DNA from: Barnesiella viscericola DSM 18177
GTDB taxonomy: Bacteria; Bacteroidota; Bacteroidia; Bacteroidales; Barnesiellaceae
Reading direction: 5' to 3'
Length of the DNA: 64,000 nucleotides
Assembly (NCBI RefSeq): GCF_000512915.1
Contig: NZ_CP007034.1
Coordinates: 2,792,001-2,856,000, forward strand
Part shown: positions 35,189 to 44,063 of the stretch, in pieces
How positions within the stretch are numbered: the first letter of the stretch is position 1
Layout: every line of letters begins with the position of its first letter
Notes under the pieces: generated by a model
Seen by the model: only the letters and a program-made list of their open reading frames with translations
Database searches by the model: none
What the model was told of the DNA's origin: nothing
Program-made: the position numbers and the translations under genes

Positions 35189-35947
35189 ATGAATATGAAA
35201 AAATTAGGGCGAATTATTATTAGTGTCTCTGAATTAATGGAGAATCTGAGTCAAATCGATGCTTATTTATCTGACGATAATGAGGAATATTATAGCAATG
35301 TCAGAAAATTAATTGGTAATGGAATTGATTTTGTCGTATATAAGTCCGGAGAAAATAATCATTTTGCACCTAGTCGATTTATTGGGTATTTACATAATGA
35401 CTTGATAACTCATTTTATAAAGAATAATGGTAAACATGGTAGTAGAACGACTCATGCTATAAATAAAATACTCGGTTATACTTGTGAATACGATAGAAAC
35501 ATAGATAAAGAATATCTCGTTTTCTGCAAAAAATATGGTATTATACCTCGGAAAATGATAAAGAGAAAAAGAAAATTTTGGATCCTTGATAATGATAGTA
35601 ACACAAAATATGAGAATGAATATTATGAAGGCACAAAACAACAAGTTTTGGTGAATAAATATGAACGAAATCCGAGAGCCAGAAAAATGTGTATACAGAA
35701 ATATGGATGTATCTGTAATATTTGTCAGTTTGATTTTCAAAAGCAATATGGAGAATTAGGCAAGGATTTTATTCATGTTCATCATATAATTCCCATCTCT
35801 GAAAATAAAGGAAGAAGTTATAAGGTAGATTATGAGAATGATCTCATACCTGTTTGCCCCAATTGTCATGCAATGTTGCATAGGAGTAACATATCAATAG
35901 AAGCATTAAAAGATGCGGTTAGGAAGAATAGACGGAATCTACACTAA
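35189..35947 (+). CDS. HNH endonuclease
   Basis: The 252-residue protein ends in an HNH domain: CNIC and CPNC are the zinc-binding pairs, HVHHIIPIS carries the catalytic histidines and YENDLIPVC the asparagine. The N-terminal 160 residues (SELMENLSQIDAYL onward) are unrecognised and may recognise the target. HNH nucleases of this kind are found as restriction enzymes for modified DNA or as phage-defence effectors. The 3' end overlaps the convergent gene at 35939 by 9 bases. Confidence 0.82.
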   Translation: MNMKKLGRIIISVSELMENLSQIDAYLSDDNEEYYSNVRKLIGNGIDFVVYKSGENNHFAPSRFIGYLHNDLITHFIKNNGKHGSRTTHAINKILGYTCEYDRNIDKEYLVFCKKYGIIPRKMIKRKRKFWILDNDSNTKYENEYYEGTKQQVLVNKYERNPRARKMCIQKYGCICNICQFDFQKQYGELGKDFIHVHHIIPISENKGRSYKVDYENDLIPVCPNCHAMLHRSNISIEALKDAVRKNRRNLH

Positions 35948-36700
35948 TTGATTATTTAAATGAATCTTAGTCTTAGATTCATTGTGTGACATTTTGCGCT
36001 CAATCGTTGAGATCTCCAAGTCACAGAGGGTGTGGGCAAAGACATCCTTAATAAATGTGGCAGTGTGAACACGCTTTTTATTGAAGGCTTTGCCGATATT
36101 CCACCCAAAGTGCATAATATCAATGCTTTTAAGTTGGGCGTCAACTTTTACAGGCGATATCTTTTGTAAGGTGTCGCCTGCGTTATATTCAGTAATGTAT
36201 TCGCACAGGCGGGTAAGATCTTCTTCACTCATGTAGGCCGCCATGGTTTGCTTCGTATAGTTGAGGACTTTTTCCAATCTAGTTTGAGTAGCCCGATTCT
36301 TTTCTGCAATAGCATGGGTTCGCAGGGCTTCGTATTCTGATGAGGCAGAGACTGTTTCTTCAACGGTAGGAACAGGTTCAATGACATCTGGTGTAATCAG
36401 GTTTGAATCTTCGATTGTAAGGGATTCAGGAACAGAATCGGGATTATCTTTCATCTTCTGAAAAGCAAGGCAACGAAGCAGAAACGCTTTTATGCGAGGC
36501 GACAGTAACTGGTTGAAGGTTATCTGCAAACTGGCATAGAGCGCTGTCAAGATGATGATTGTCACAAAAAATGCGATAGTACTACTGAAGTCGTCAAGCC
36601 CTTGGGATAAAGCAAACAGACGGATTAAAATACCGATAATAAGAACGACTCCAATTACCAGGGAGTAGAGTGCTATATATTCTACATTTCTCTGATTCAT
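35939..36700 (-). CDS. Membrane protein of unknown function
   Basis: The 253-residue protein has two N-terminal membrane segments (about 9-29 and 41-62) and a soluble C-terminal part with a conserved-looking MHFGWNIGKAF motif near residues 196-206. Similar proteins are common in Bacteroides mobile elements but unassigned. It converges on the HNH gene. Confidence 0.6.
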   Translation of the reverse strand: MNQRNVEYIALYSLVIGVVLIIGILIRLFALSQGLDDFSSTIAFFVTIIILTALYASLQITFNQLLSPRIKAFLLRCLAFQKMKDNPDSVPESLTIEDSNLITPDVIEPVPTVEETVSASSEYEALRTHAIAEKNRATQTRLEKVLNYTKQTMAAYMSEEDLTRLCEYITEYNAGDTLQKISPVKVDAQLKSIDIMHFGWNIGKAFNKKRVHTATFIKDVFAHTLCDLEISTIERKMSHNESKTKIHLNNQLV

Positions 36701-36970
36701 AGTGATATATGCTTATGGTTTGTGCGCAAATATAAATTGTTTCGTGGATACATGGCTCCGAATCGAAGTGAGAGGCAGTATGTGTCCTCAAAATGTAGCT
36801 TTTGTCTCTGCCGGTGTAAGAAGGAAAGACTTGATGGGGTAGGATAGGGCTCCAATTATAGCACTAGTCCCTTCTCAGGTTCCTCTGTATGGGAATATGG
36901 TTTAAGAGATAGGTCGGGAATATACTCCCAAAGGAGAAGTGATGCCGTAGCCGAGTCCCCATAACCACAG

Positions 36971-37096
36971 GCAAAGGTAATTCGTGTTCTTCTCGTACAA
37001 GCAAGGCCAAGCCCTTCGGGTTCGTGGAAAAAATCATCCTCGTCCCGGAGGGCTTGCGGTATTTTTCCCCGAAGCCTTGCATGTACGGAACACGAC
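36971..37096 (+). other. Structured intergenic element, copy 1
   Basis: Begins GCAAAGGTAATTC. Nested stems: TCGTGT/ACACGA (36982-36987 with 37090-37095), GTAC/GTAC, GCAAGGC/GCCTTGC (37001-37007 with 37074-37080) and an inner TTCGTGGAAAAA-type stem with TTTTTCCCCGAA (37021-37033 with 37061-37072). The core is AAAATCATCCTCG. Copies 2-4 have different stem bases that still pair. It precedes the DUF4121 gene by about 65 bases. Confidence 0.7.
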
Positions 37097-37162
37097 CTTT
37101 TTAAGCCTGTAGTTATGGGAACTCCGGCCCCTGTAAGCCGGACTAACAAAAAATCAAATGTC

Positions 37163-37993
37163 ATGTTACAGAAAGCGAAGAAAAAGTACACGGTGGAAAC
37201 ACTCAAGCCATTGAATGTGCAGTACGATCACGAACACTGGCTGACACAGCAGGACGTGGATATGGCCAATAACTATGTGGAACTGATAGAGAGGACACGC
37301 TCAGAAAAGACTCCGCAGGTCGGAGACAGGCTCATCTATGTGGACCGATACGGAAGGTATTACGGCAACGCCCTCATCGAGAAACGGGAGGAAACGAGCG
37401 GACTAATCTCCATCTGCGAAGAGCCCTATATTCCCTTTGTCTGGGAAGAATATGACGGTATAGGACTGAGCGTCAGCGGAGGGGCCTTCCACCATATTGA
37501 CCCCAGACAGTTGACATTCGTCAGATGGACGGAAGGAGCATTCAAGAACTGGGGAAACTGCGGGGCGTGTGCCAACGGTGCCGTCGCATTCACGGCAAGA
37601 GTTCCGTTGTGGTCCTATTCCGAACCTGACCCGCTCTATGGCAATTTCACCACGGAGACATGGAGACAGTACTATCTGACCAAGGATACAAGTCCGGACG
37701 CGCGCAACCTGTACCAGGGCTTCGACAAGGCTTTCAGGACGGAAGAGGAGTTCCAGCAGTTCCTGAAGGACTACGAAGGAACCGTGTTCAAGGGTAACTG
37801 GGAAAACCAGATCGTACTCTGGTGTTTCCGCCATGAAAACCGGTTCCTGCCGCAGAATGAGTGGGACAAGATAGACGCTCCGGCCGTGGAACGACGTCTC
37901 AATTTCCATCCCGAGCAGGTGAAACTGGTCAAGGACATGGACAGCCACATCACCTACTGTTACCGCATCAAACCCGAGAATGACAATCTCTAA
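37163..37993 (+). CDS. DUF4121 family protein
   Basis: The 276-residue protein from the ATG at 37163; an upstream ATG at 37115 would add residues that look non-coding (GTPAPVSRTNKKS). It has motifs such as QVGDRLIYVDRYGRYYGNA and GGAFHHIDPRQLTFV typical of DUF4121, a family found in Bacteroides conjugative elements with no known function. A CGACANG pair of cysteines could bind metal. GC content is clearly higher than in the defence cargo on either side. Confidence 0.65.
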   Translation: MLQKAKKKYTVETLKPLNVQYDHEHWLTQQDVDMANNYVELIERTRSEKTPQVGDRLIYVDRYGRYYGNALIEKREETSGLISICEEPYIPFVWEEYDGIGLSVSGGAFHHIDPRQLTFVRWTEGAFKNWGNCGACANGAVAFTARVPLWSYSEPDPLYGNFTTETWRQYYLTKDTSPDARNLYQGFDKAFRTEEEFQQFLKDYEGTVFKGNWENQIVLWCFRHENRFLPQNEWDKIDAPAVERRLNFHPEQVKLVKDMDSHITYCYRIKPENDNL

Positions 37994-38005
37994 AATAATA
38001 CAGTT

Positions 38006-38458
38006 ATGCAGACAACAGCAACAACAGCAGGCAGCCATACCGACCTGCTCACAGGAATCCTGAACGTACAAGTGAGGAACGAGGACAAGATTACAGAACA
38101 GGACCGGCAGTATTGCCAGCTCCAGCAGGACCAGCTTTACAAGACACTTGACCGGATTGACCGGTGGTACGCCATTGCTTGTCCGCACGCAAGACAGCGA
38201 AGGCAAGATACACATCAGTTGGGGAAGCCAGCGAATAACCGAATGAACATGAACCGTATGGAGATGCCCGGAAGTCCCATTCCCACCGACAAAGGTAGTC
38301 CGCGTCCCACTCGGCTGAGCAAGGTCATGCCGCAGGCGGTTTTCGGGAAAATCATCCTTGCCGGTGGCTGCGGTATTTCCCCGAAAAACCCAGCACAGCC
38401 GGGACACGGCACCTTTGGGGAGTCGGAGGAATGGAACCCCCGGGCTCCATATACATAA
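38006..38458 (+). CDS. Short ORF whose second half runs through a structured element
   Basis: The first 60 residues (TGILNVQVRNEDKITEQDRQ and on) look like a real protein start, with a coiled-coil-like segment. Residues from about 95 onward are the translation of the structured element at 38289-38410, so the natural reading probably ended or continued differently before the element. I treat it as a possibly truncated conjugative-element gene. Confidence 0.4.
   Translation: MQTTATTAGSHTDLLTGILNVQVRNEDKITEQDRQYCQLQQDQLYKTLDRIDRWYAIACPHARQRRQDTHQLGKPANNRMNMNRMEMPGSPIPTDKGSPRPTRLSKVMPQAVFGKIILAGGCGISPKNPAQPGHGTFGESEEWNPRAPYT
38289..38410 (+). other. Structured intergenic element, copy 2
   Basis: Begins ACAAAGGTAGTCC. 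Stems: GTCCC/GGGAC (38304-38308 with 38401-38405), CGGCTG/CAGCCG (38312-38317 with 38396-38401) and TTTTCGGG/CCCCGAAAA (38340-38347 with 38379-38387). The core is AAAATCATCCTTGCCGG then TGGCTGCGGTATTT. It precedes the ArdA-like gene by about 60 bases. Confidence 0.7.
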
Positions 38459-38470
38459 CAGGAAAAGAAT

Positions 38471-38965
38471 ATGGATCTGAACAATGCAGAGGTTGCCGTG
38501 ACCACACAGCATCTCATGGAGATAAAAGATTACAGGGACTACTGGCTGCACCTGTCCGACTACAGCGACATGGGCGAGTTCCTGTGTGCCTGTTCCGACC
38601 TGTTCCCCGGGGAAAAGGAACCGGAATACCGGTATCCCAGATGGGAGAACATCCCGGACACGCTGATCAGCCGTGAATGGCTCTGTCCCAACTTCTTCGA
38701 GATCAGGGACGCCCTTGAAAGGCTCGAAGAGGAAGAAACGGAGTTTTTCATAAACTGGAGCAGGCATTACGGCTATGACATCACCACGGATGACCCGCAC
38801 ATGATGGTATCACATTATCACGACCTGTACGGGGGCAACACCGTCACGGAAGCGGAAGAAGACGCGGAGACAGGAGAAGACACCCTGATATACACGGGCA
38901 TATCGAGCTGCTACTGCGATACGCTTTCCTTCCGGTACGAAATATTTGATGATAACTACGACTAA
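38471..38965 (+). CDS. ardA: ArdA-like antirestriction protein
   Basis: The 164-residue acidic protein has the ArdA order of motifs: WLHLSDYSDMGEFLCAC, then EYRYPRWENIP and an acidic C-terminal half. ArdA proteins mimic DNA and block type I restriction enzymes, which helps an element settle in a new host. Bacteroides conjugative elements often carry one. The similarity is moderate, so the family is likely but the activity is inferred. Confidence 0.6.
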   Translation: MDLNNAEVAVTTQHLMEIKDYRDYWLHLSDYSDMGEFLCACSDLFPGEKEPEYRYPRWENIPDTLISREWLCPNFFEIRDALERLEEEETEFFINWSRHYGYDITTDDPHMMVSHYHDLYGGNTVTEAEEDAETGEDTLIYTGISSCYCDTLSFRYEIFDDNYD

Positions 38966-38977
38966 AAGACAAAAGAT

Positions 38978-39289
38978 ATGGAAATCAACTTCAAAGGACC
39001 TGTAATGCCCATCGACCCGTATTCGCAGCTGGCATTCGTAGAGATACTGAACATCATTCTGACGGCAGGACACATTGTGGACGTGAACCGCTCCCTCATA
39101 AGCAGGAATGTCAACCCGCTGTTCGGTTCGCTGTCAGGCTATTTCAGATGGTCGTTCGCCGGAGACCGCTTCACGCTCTGGCAACGCACGGACTACAATT
39201 CAACGCTGTGTTTCAACCACAGGATACTCGATCTGCCTTTCGGTGCCCTGGCAGCGAAAGACAGCGAGAAAGAGACAGAAACAAGCTGA
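38978..39289 (+). CDS. Hypothetical conjugative-element protein
   Basis: A 103-residue protein that starts 12 bases after the ArdA-like gene. No recognised domain. It has a hydrophobic stretch (LAFVEILNIILTAGHIV) and an aromatic segment (YFRWSFAGDRFTLWQR). Codon use matches its neighbours, and the spacing suggests one operon. Confidence 0.6.
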   Translation: MEINFKGPVMPIDPYSQLAFVEILNIILTAGHIVDVNRSLISRNVNPLFGSLSGYFRWSFAGDRFTLWQRTDYNSTLCFNHRILDLPFGALAAKDSEKETETS

Positions 39290-39357
39290 AAGAAAAACAA
39301 CGGTAAAATAAACACATGTACGGGAAACGGAATCCTGCCGTACACAGGTAACGGAAT

Positions 39358-40290
39358 ATGGGAGAACAGAAAAAACTGACTATGGAATTCGTGAAATCGC
39401 TTATGGACAAGTCCTACACACTGGTGTGGGTGGGTTATAACGACAACTTCGATAACAGCCATGACACCATTCAGAAGTGTCTGGAAGAAAGGAGTTGTGA
39501 AAGTCTATGGGAGAAAGTGGACGAGTGGTACGATGACGCGGAATGGGAAGCAGTCCATGAAATCGTCTCAAAGCTGAAGAATGAATGCACTGGCTCCCAC
39601 GACTTTGAGGAAGAGGATGTGGAAGAGTTCTTCGAGGAACATGAGGAAGAAATCAGGGAGGAAATCTACAACCGAAACGATTCAGACATCTTGAAGGAAC
39701 TGATTAAGAACACGGATGACATTCCCGTGCGTGTGGAGATGCTGTCCAACTACGACTGCATCAATTCCAACTGGCTGGAAGCACAGGAAGGATACCGGTA
39801 CAAGGAGTCCTATTTCGGGGACATGGTCGATGCCCTAAATCTCAATCCCGCCAAGGTGAAGAAAATGCTGGTGGAGAATGGTTACACGATGTATGGCCGT
39901 TTCCCCGATAAAAAATACCGAGACGGCAAGGAACAGGTATCCTACGAACAATTCTACCAGGAACTCGTCAACTCTTGCTGTGGTGCCAACCTGCTGACCT
40001 ATATCGGTAAGGTAAGCCTGACGGAACTCTATGACGCCGGATTCTCGCTCGGGGAAGTCATTATTCCCAAAGGCAACTGCTGCGGCATATTCAGCTCCAT
40101 GTACGGTGGCGGAAGTCTCCTGGAGATGGAGCTTAAAAAGAACGTCAGGCTGAAGCTGGAAGTCAGGGACTATCACGGATTCCGCTTCCGGCTTGACAGC
40201 GAGAGGTCAGAATATGAATGTTCCATCAAGCGAGTGTATGGGGTATGCGACTCCTTCTTCGGTGAAAGGATAGCTCTTGTCGCTTCATAA
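39358..40290 (+). CDS. Hypothetical acidic conjugative-element protein
   Basis: The 310-residue protein has a strongly acidic stretch (FEEEDVEEFFEEHEEEIREE) at about 82-101 and a beta-rich C-terminal half with GNCCGIFSSMYGGGSLLEM. I do not recognise a family. It belongs to the same run of small genes as its neighbours. Confidence 0.65.
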   Translation: MGEQKKLTMEFVKSLMDKSYTLVWVGYNDNFDNSHDTIQKCLEERSCESLWEKVDEWYDDAEWEAVHEIVSKLKNECTGSHDFEEEDVEEFFEEHEEEIREEIYNRNDSDILKELIKNTDDIPVRVEMLSNYDCINSNWLEAQEGYRYKESYFGDMVDALNLNPAKVKKMLVENGYTMYGRFPDKKYRDGKEQVSYEQFYQELVNSCCGANLLTYIGKVSLTELYDAGFSLGEVIIPKGNCCGIFSSMYGGGSLLEMELKKNVRLKLEVRDYHGFRFRLDSERSEYECSIKRVYGVCDSFFGERIALVAS

Positions 40291-40327
40291 ACAATTCATT
40301 TATACAACAATCAAAATTATAAGCATT

Positions 40328-40909
40328 ATGGAAAAGTACGAAGTAAGAGTAAGGTACGCCTTCGAGGGTACCTACCAGGTCGTGGCAGAAGACCGCGACG
40401 AGGCGAAAAGAATGGTAACGGAAGAGTGCGGTCTGGTATTGGGTGGCAATATCCACACGACCCGCGGAGATAATGAGGTGACGAACTGGAATTTCGGTTC
40501 TCACCCCGACGTGCAGATTCTGTCTGTCAAGGAACAGGATAGGGGAGGCCGGGCCACATACACGGCCATGTGTTTCTACGACAGGATTGAAGAACTGCGG
40601 AAGGACATCATCGAAGCCATCAGACAACTGCTGTATGCGCACGGTATGACAGAAATCACATTCAGAGACAACGATGACGATCCGGTATGGGTCATCTGGT
40701 TCGACAAGCATGCCGACCCGTATGAGTGCTGGGTGACGGGTCTTGAAATTACAGACGATGGTCTGATTGTACTGGCAACAATAAAGGACAGCTTGGAAGA
40801 GGTAGCCTGTTACAGTCCCTTCGAGCTCGGAGCCAGCAACATCGACTGGCTGAACGGAATGTACGAGGCCGCCAGGCTTCAACTCGAAAATACAAATGGA
40901 AACTCTTAA
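40328..40909 (+). CDS. Hypothetical conjugative-element protein
   Basis: About 193 residues from the ATG at 40328; the extension to 40277 overlaps the gene before and is less likely. An N-terminal strand-helix pattern (EKYEVRVRYAFEGTYQVVAE) precedes a glycine-containing loop. No family recognised. Confidence 0.65.
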   Translation: MEKYEVRVRYAFEGTYQVVAEDRDEAKRMVTEECGLVLGGNIHTTRGDNEVTNWNFGSHPDVQILSVKEQDRGGRATYTAMCFYDRIEELRKDIIEAIRQLLYAHGMTEITFRDNDDDPVWVIWFDKHADPYECWVTGLEITDDGLIVLATIKDSLEEVACYSPFELGASNIDWLNGMYEAARLQLENTNGNS

Positions 40910-40922
40910 AACGAAAGACAAT

Positions 40923-41561
40923 ATGGCAACAGAAATAAATAATCAAATGGAAAATGCAGTGTCTAGCTTCTTCTACTACATATGGAACACCTGGAGCGAG
41001 GACGAGTGTAAAGTCGTGTACGGGGAGATGTACCGTCACTTTTGGGGAAAATGGAGCCAGATGACGGACAAGGGTATATTCGGGGCTGCTGAACGGTTCT
41101 ATGCGGAGCTGACGGACCATTACCGGGAAAAGCTGGTGGAACGGGCCGTCAGCCTCTATGACGGCAAGGCCAGACGCAAACTCCCTGACGATTCGAAAAT
41201 CTTGGTATGCAGTGAATGCGGTTCTACGCAGATTGAGATACAGGCATGGGTAGATGTCAATACGAACGAATATCACAGCGATGTGGCCGATGACATCTGG
41301 TGCCTGCTATGCAAGGATAACGTGGGGACCTGTACCAAATACGACTACACGGAGATGATGCAGGAGTGGTGGAGATTCAACAATACCGACAAACTCGAAT
41401 ACTTGACCGGACTCAAGGCGTCCGATTTCTCATCGGACAATTCTGGACAGACATTCGCCGAAGCCTCCAATGAATGGTGGAACAGCAAAAGTTATGAGGA
41501 GAAGCGGAACATATATCTGGCAAACAACCAAAGGCAACGGCATGAAACGGAGCATTATTGA
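40923..41561 (+). CDS. Hypothetical protein with a zinc-finger-like CxxC pair
   Basis: About 212 residues from the ATG at 40923 (an in-frame ATG at 40896 overlaps the gene before). CSECG and CLLCK can form a zinc-binding site. An aromatic N-terminus (SSFFYYIWNTWSED) and a C-terminal part with SNEWWNSKSYEEKR are seen. No family recognised. It is the last gene of the GC-rich module. Confidence 0.6.
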   Translation: MATEINNQMENAVSSFFYYIWNTWSEDECKVVYGEMYRHFWGKWSQMTDKGIFGAAERFYAELTDHYREKLVERAVSLYDGKARRKLPDDSKILVCSECGSTQIEIQAWVDVNTNEYHSDVADDIWCLLCKDNVGTCTKYDYTEMMQEWWRFNNTDKLEYLTGLKASDFSSDNSGQTFAEASNEWWNSKSYEEKRNIYLANNQRQRHETEHY

Positions 41562-42036
41562 TCCAATCTGCAACTCATGCAATTGAGGTAAGAATGAAAT
41601 GTTTTATTCCATCGAGCGGAAATTTAATATCTACAATCCTGATCTATTTTCAGAACATACATTTACTGGTGAATCTGAAGAAGTTAAATGGTTTTGATAA
41701 GTGAAAATATACTAATATGAGTTAAGTTGTATATAGGTGTTCTGCATTCTCTTATTTCCCTATTGTAAAGACGAATTTTGTATCATATATTTATAGATGA
41801 ATATTTAACTGTTGATATTATTGTTAGAGTAAAAGGCATTTTAGATGTTAAGGTTAAGCAAAGAGCTTTGAGACTGGATCTAATTTTGTAGCATCTCCTC
41901 TAAGTCTATAGTCAAATCATAATATAAAGTATGTAAGAAATTAAGCGAAGACCGGAAATTATGGATCTATATAATAAAGAATTACGAGGGAAGCATTAAT
42001 TTATATACTACGAACATTGGATTCGTAAATAATCTG
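41562..42036. other. AT-rich intergenic region before the RT cargo
   Basis: About 475 bases with no supportable gene and a sharp drop in GC relative to the left side. It marks the boundary between the conjugative-element module and the cargo block. Confidence 0.45.
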
Positions 42037-42044
42037 TAACTTTG
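42017..42044 (+). promoter_or_regulatory. Promoter of the reverse transcriptase leader
   Basis: TAACTTTG at 42037-42044 is a good TAnnTTTG -7 box; TTGG at 42017-42020 is a plausible upstream element, with a 16-base gap that is somewhat short. Transcription would begin near 42051, leaving about 250 untranslated bases before the RT gene. Confidence 0.55.
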
Positions 42045-42050
42045 TACTTG

Positions 42051-42300
42051 AAAAATAATAAAAGTGCGATCTTTGAGAGTCTGGGCAATTCTTAATGAAA
42101 TGAATTTGATTCCCGCCTGGCGTTTAGTTCAGGTGTCCTAAGCGAAAGCTTTTGGATATACAATGTTAGAGTTGTAATTGTTTCACTATTTTGTCATAAT
42201 TTGACGGGTGATATTTTTTTAAGTATATAGTGTACATAAATAAAGAAATAAGTAGTTAAGGTTGTTCAGATTCTCATTTATTGCTTAACAACATGACTAG
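42051..42300 (+). ncRNA. Candidate retron-type structured leader RNA (msr-msd-like)
   Basis: Between the promoter and the RT start there is no ORF but several stems: CGCCTG/CAGGTG (42114-42119 with 42130-42135), a GAAA-capped hairpin AAGC/GCTT (42140-42151), ATATAC/GTATAT (42156-42161 with 42223-42228) enclosing TCAC/GTGA (42183-42186 with 42208-42211), and GTTAAG/CTTAAC close to the RT start. Two short hairpins followed by a longer one is the order of msr then msd in retrons. I found no convincing a1/a2 outer pair, so this is a candidate only. Confidence 0.4.
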
Positions 42301-42302
42301 AA

Positions 42303-43883
42303 ATGGAAAAGAATGTAATCATAAAAAGAGCATCAAATCTTGAAACTAAGGAAGATCTTTTGCTGTTACTTAACGACATCGTTAAAGATGAGTTAGGTAA
42401 AGATGATGCGTTCTCTTTTTCCATGAAGCAACTCATGTATTATTGTAATCCAAACAATGTACGTGGGCGTTACAGCCATTTTTCTATTCCAAAGAAATCT
42501 GGAGGATGTCGGAATATAGCAGTGCCTTCTCGTGGGCTTGGGAATTTATTACACTATGTAAATATTATGCTGAAAGCTATTTACCAGCCTTCAGACTATG
42601 CTATGGGCTTTGTCGAAGGACGATGTGTAGTGGATAATGCGATGCGCCATGTTGGACAAAATTATATATTTAATACAGATCTTGAAAATTTTTTCCCAAG
42701 TATTGAACAGCCTAGGGTTTGGAAGAGATTTCAACTCAGTCCATTTAACTTTAAGCGTCCAATTGCAAATATTTTAGCAGGTCTTTGTTGTATAAAAGAA
42801 AAGAATGATGATGGTTCTTTTATATATGTCGTACCCCAAGGAGCTCCAACTTCTCCGCTTATCACAAATTCAATTTGCGATGTACTTGATCGTAGATTAA
42901 ATGGCCTTGCACGTCGTTTTAATCTTCACTATTCTCGTTATGCAGATGATATTACCTTCAGTTCTATGCATAACGTGTATAAAGTAGGCGGAGATTTTAG
43001 AACTGAACTAAAGCGTATTGTTGAAGATCAGCACTTTCGCATGAAAGAATCCAAAACACGTCTTCAAAAGATTGGTGAACGACAAGAAGTTACAGGCTTA
43101 ATCGTCAGTAGTAAGGTAAACACGAGTGCTGCATATGTTGCAGAAATTCGTAATCTTCTGCATATTTGGGAGAAATATGGTTATAATGAAGTGTATAAAC
43201 GATTCTACCCAAAATATAAAGCAGATAAAGGTTATATAAAGAAAGGTGAACCTCTGCTGGAAAACGTTTTATATGGAAAGCTTCAGTATCTGAAGATGGT
43301 TAAAGGATACAAGGATTCTGTTTATGCTGCACTTCAAGCAAGATATGATAGATTAACAAGTCCTATCAATGCTTCTTCTGAACAAAAATATGATTATCTT
43401 CGTTCATTTACTCTCGCTGAATTTGAAGAAATAGTTGGTAATCAAATAAGATATTCACTTTCTAAGAATGGTAATCTTTATGGCAGGGTAAATTTAAATG
43501 ATAATGATATCATTGTAAGCATTACCAATGCAGCCAAGGTACAATTAGTAAAAAATAAAATTATCACAGATGAGTCTATGATTGCAAGTGTAAAAACTTC
43601 TAAGAGTACAATCCCTGCTAATTCCAGACCTGGTTTATATGTAGTTTTGACTGCCAAGAATGGGAAGTCTCTGTTTTGGATGATGACCTACTATGATCCT
43701 ACAGTTACAGATATAGATTTAAGCAGTGTATCTGTTTCTGAATTAGTGGATATTTGGGAACAAGAAGGAATCAATGCTGCTATTGAAGCATATGAGAATG
43801 GAATCCTATTCAAACAAGACAACAAATCATTTGAAAAGCTTAAAGGGGGAAAACAAAAATTTTATCGTCCAAGTTCCTTCTAA
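42303..43883 (+). CDS. Retron-like reverse transcriptase with C-terminal extension
   Basis: The 526-residue protein has the bacterial RT core: IPKKSGGCRNIAVPS, FNTDLENFFPSI (catalytic Asp), PQGAPTSPLITN, YADD (213-216) and VTGLIVSSKVNTS. The VTG motif is a retron hallmark. Residues about 300-350 (LLHIWEKYGYNEVYKRF) fit the thumb, and about 350-526 form an extension of unknown type. It follows a structured leader and heads a run of same-strand genes to 50882. It does not look like a group II intron RT (no maturase part) or a DGR RT. Confidence 0.85.
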   Translation: MEKNVIIKRASNLETKEDLLLLLNDIVKDELGKDDAFSFSMKQLMYYCNPNNVRGRYSHFSIPKKSGGCRNIAVPSRGLGNLLHYVNIMLKAIYQPSDYAMGFVEGRCVVDNAMRHVGQNYIFNTDLENFFPSIEQPRVWKRFQLSPFNFKRPIANILAGLCCIKEKNDDGSFIYVVPQGAPTSPLITNSICDVLDRRLNGLARRFNLHYSRYADDITFSSMHNVYKVGGDFRTELKRIVEDQHFRMKESKTRLQKIGERQEVTGLIVSSKVNTSAAYVAEIRNLLHIWEKYGYNEVYKRFYPKYKADKGYIKKGEPLLENVLYGKLQYLKMVKGYKDSVYAALQARYDRLTSPINASSEQKYDYLRSFTLAEFEEIVGNQIRYSLSKNGNLYGRVNLNDNDIIVSITNAAKVQLVKNKIITDESMIASVKTSKSTIPANSRPGLYVVLTAKNGKSLFWMMTYYDPTVTDIDLSSVSVSELVDIWEQEGINAAIEAYENGILFKQDNKSFEKLKGGKQKFYRPSSF

Positions 43884-44063
43884 GTGGGTATGGACTAGGA
43901 TATTTTTAGATAAACCTGCAAATATCGAGGAATGAATGAAACTTGTTGATTATAAAGAGTATATGATTGCTGCCTAATGGGCTTTGGAAGCCTTTAGAAA
44001 CAAATGATAAACACTCTTTATGTGTATGAATATTGTAAAAAGTATTGGGAAGAATTTTGAAAT

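Noticed and set aside
37403-38800. 465-codon open frame on the minus strand
   Set aside because: Shadow of the GC-rich DUF4121 and ArdA-like genes; it crosses two real genes and a structured element.
42303-43883. RT as part of the CRISPR adaptation machinery or as a group II intron or DGR
   Set aside because: It is 16 kb from the cas genes, not fused to cas1, lacks a maturase part, and no template or variable repeat pair was seen near it. The VTG motif points to retron-type RTs.
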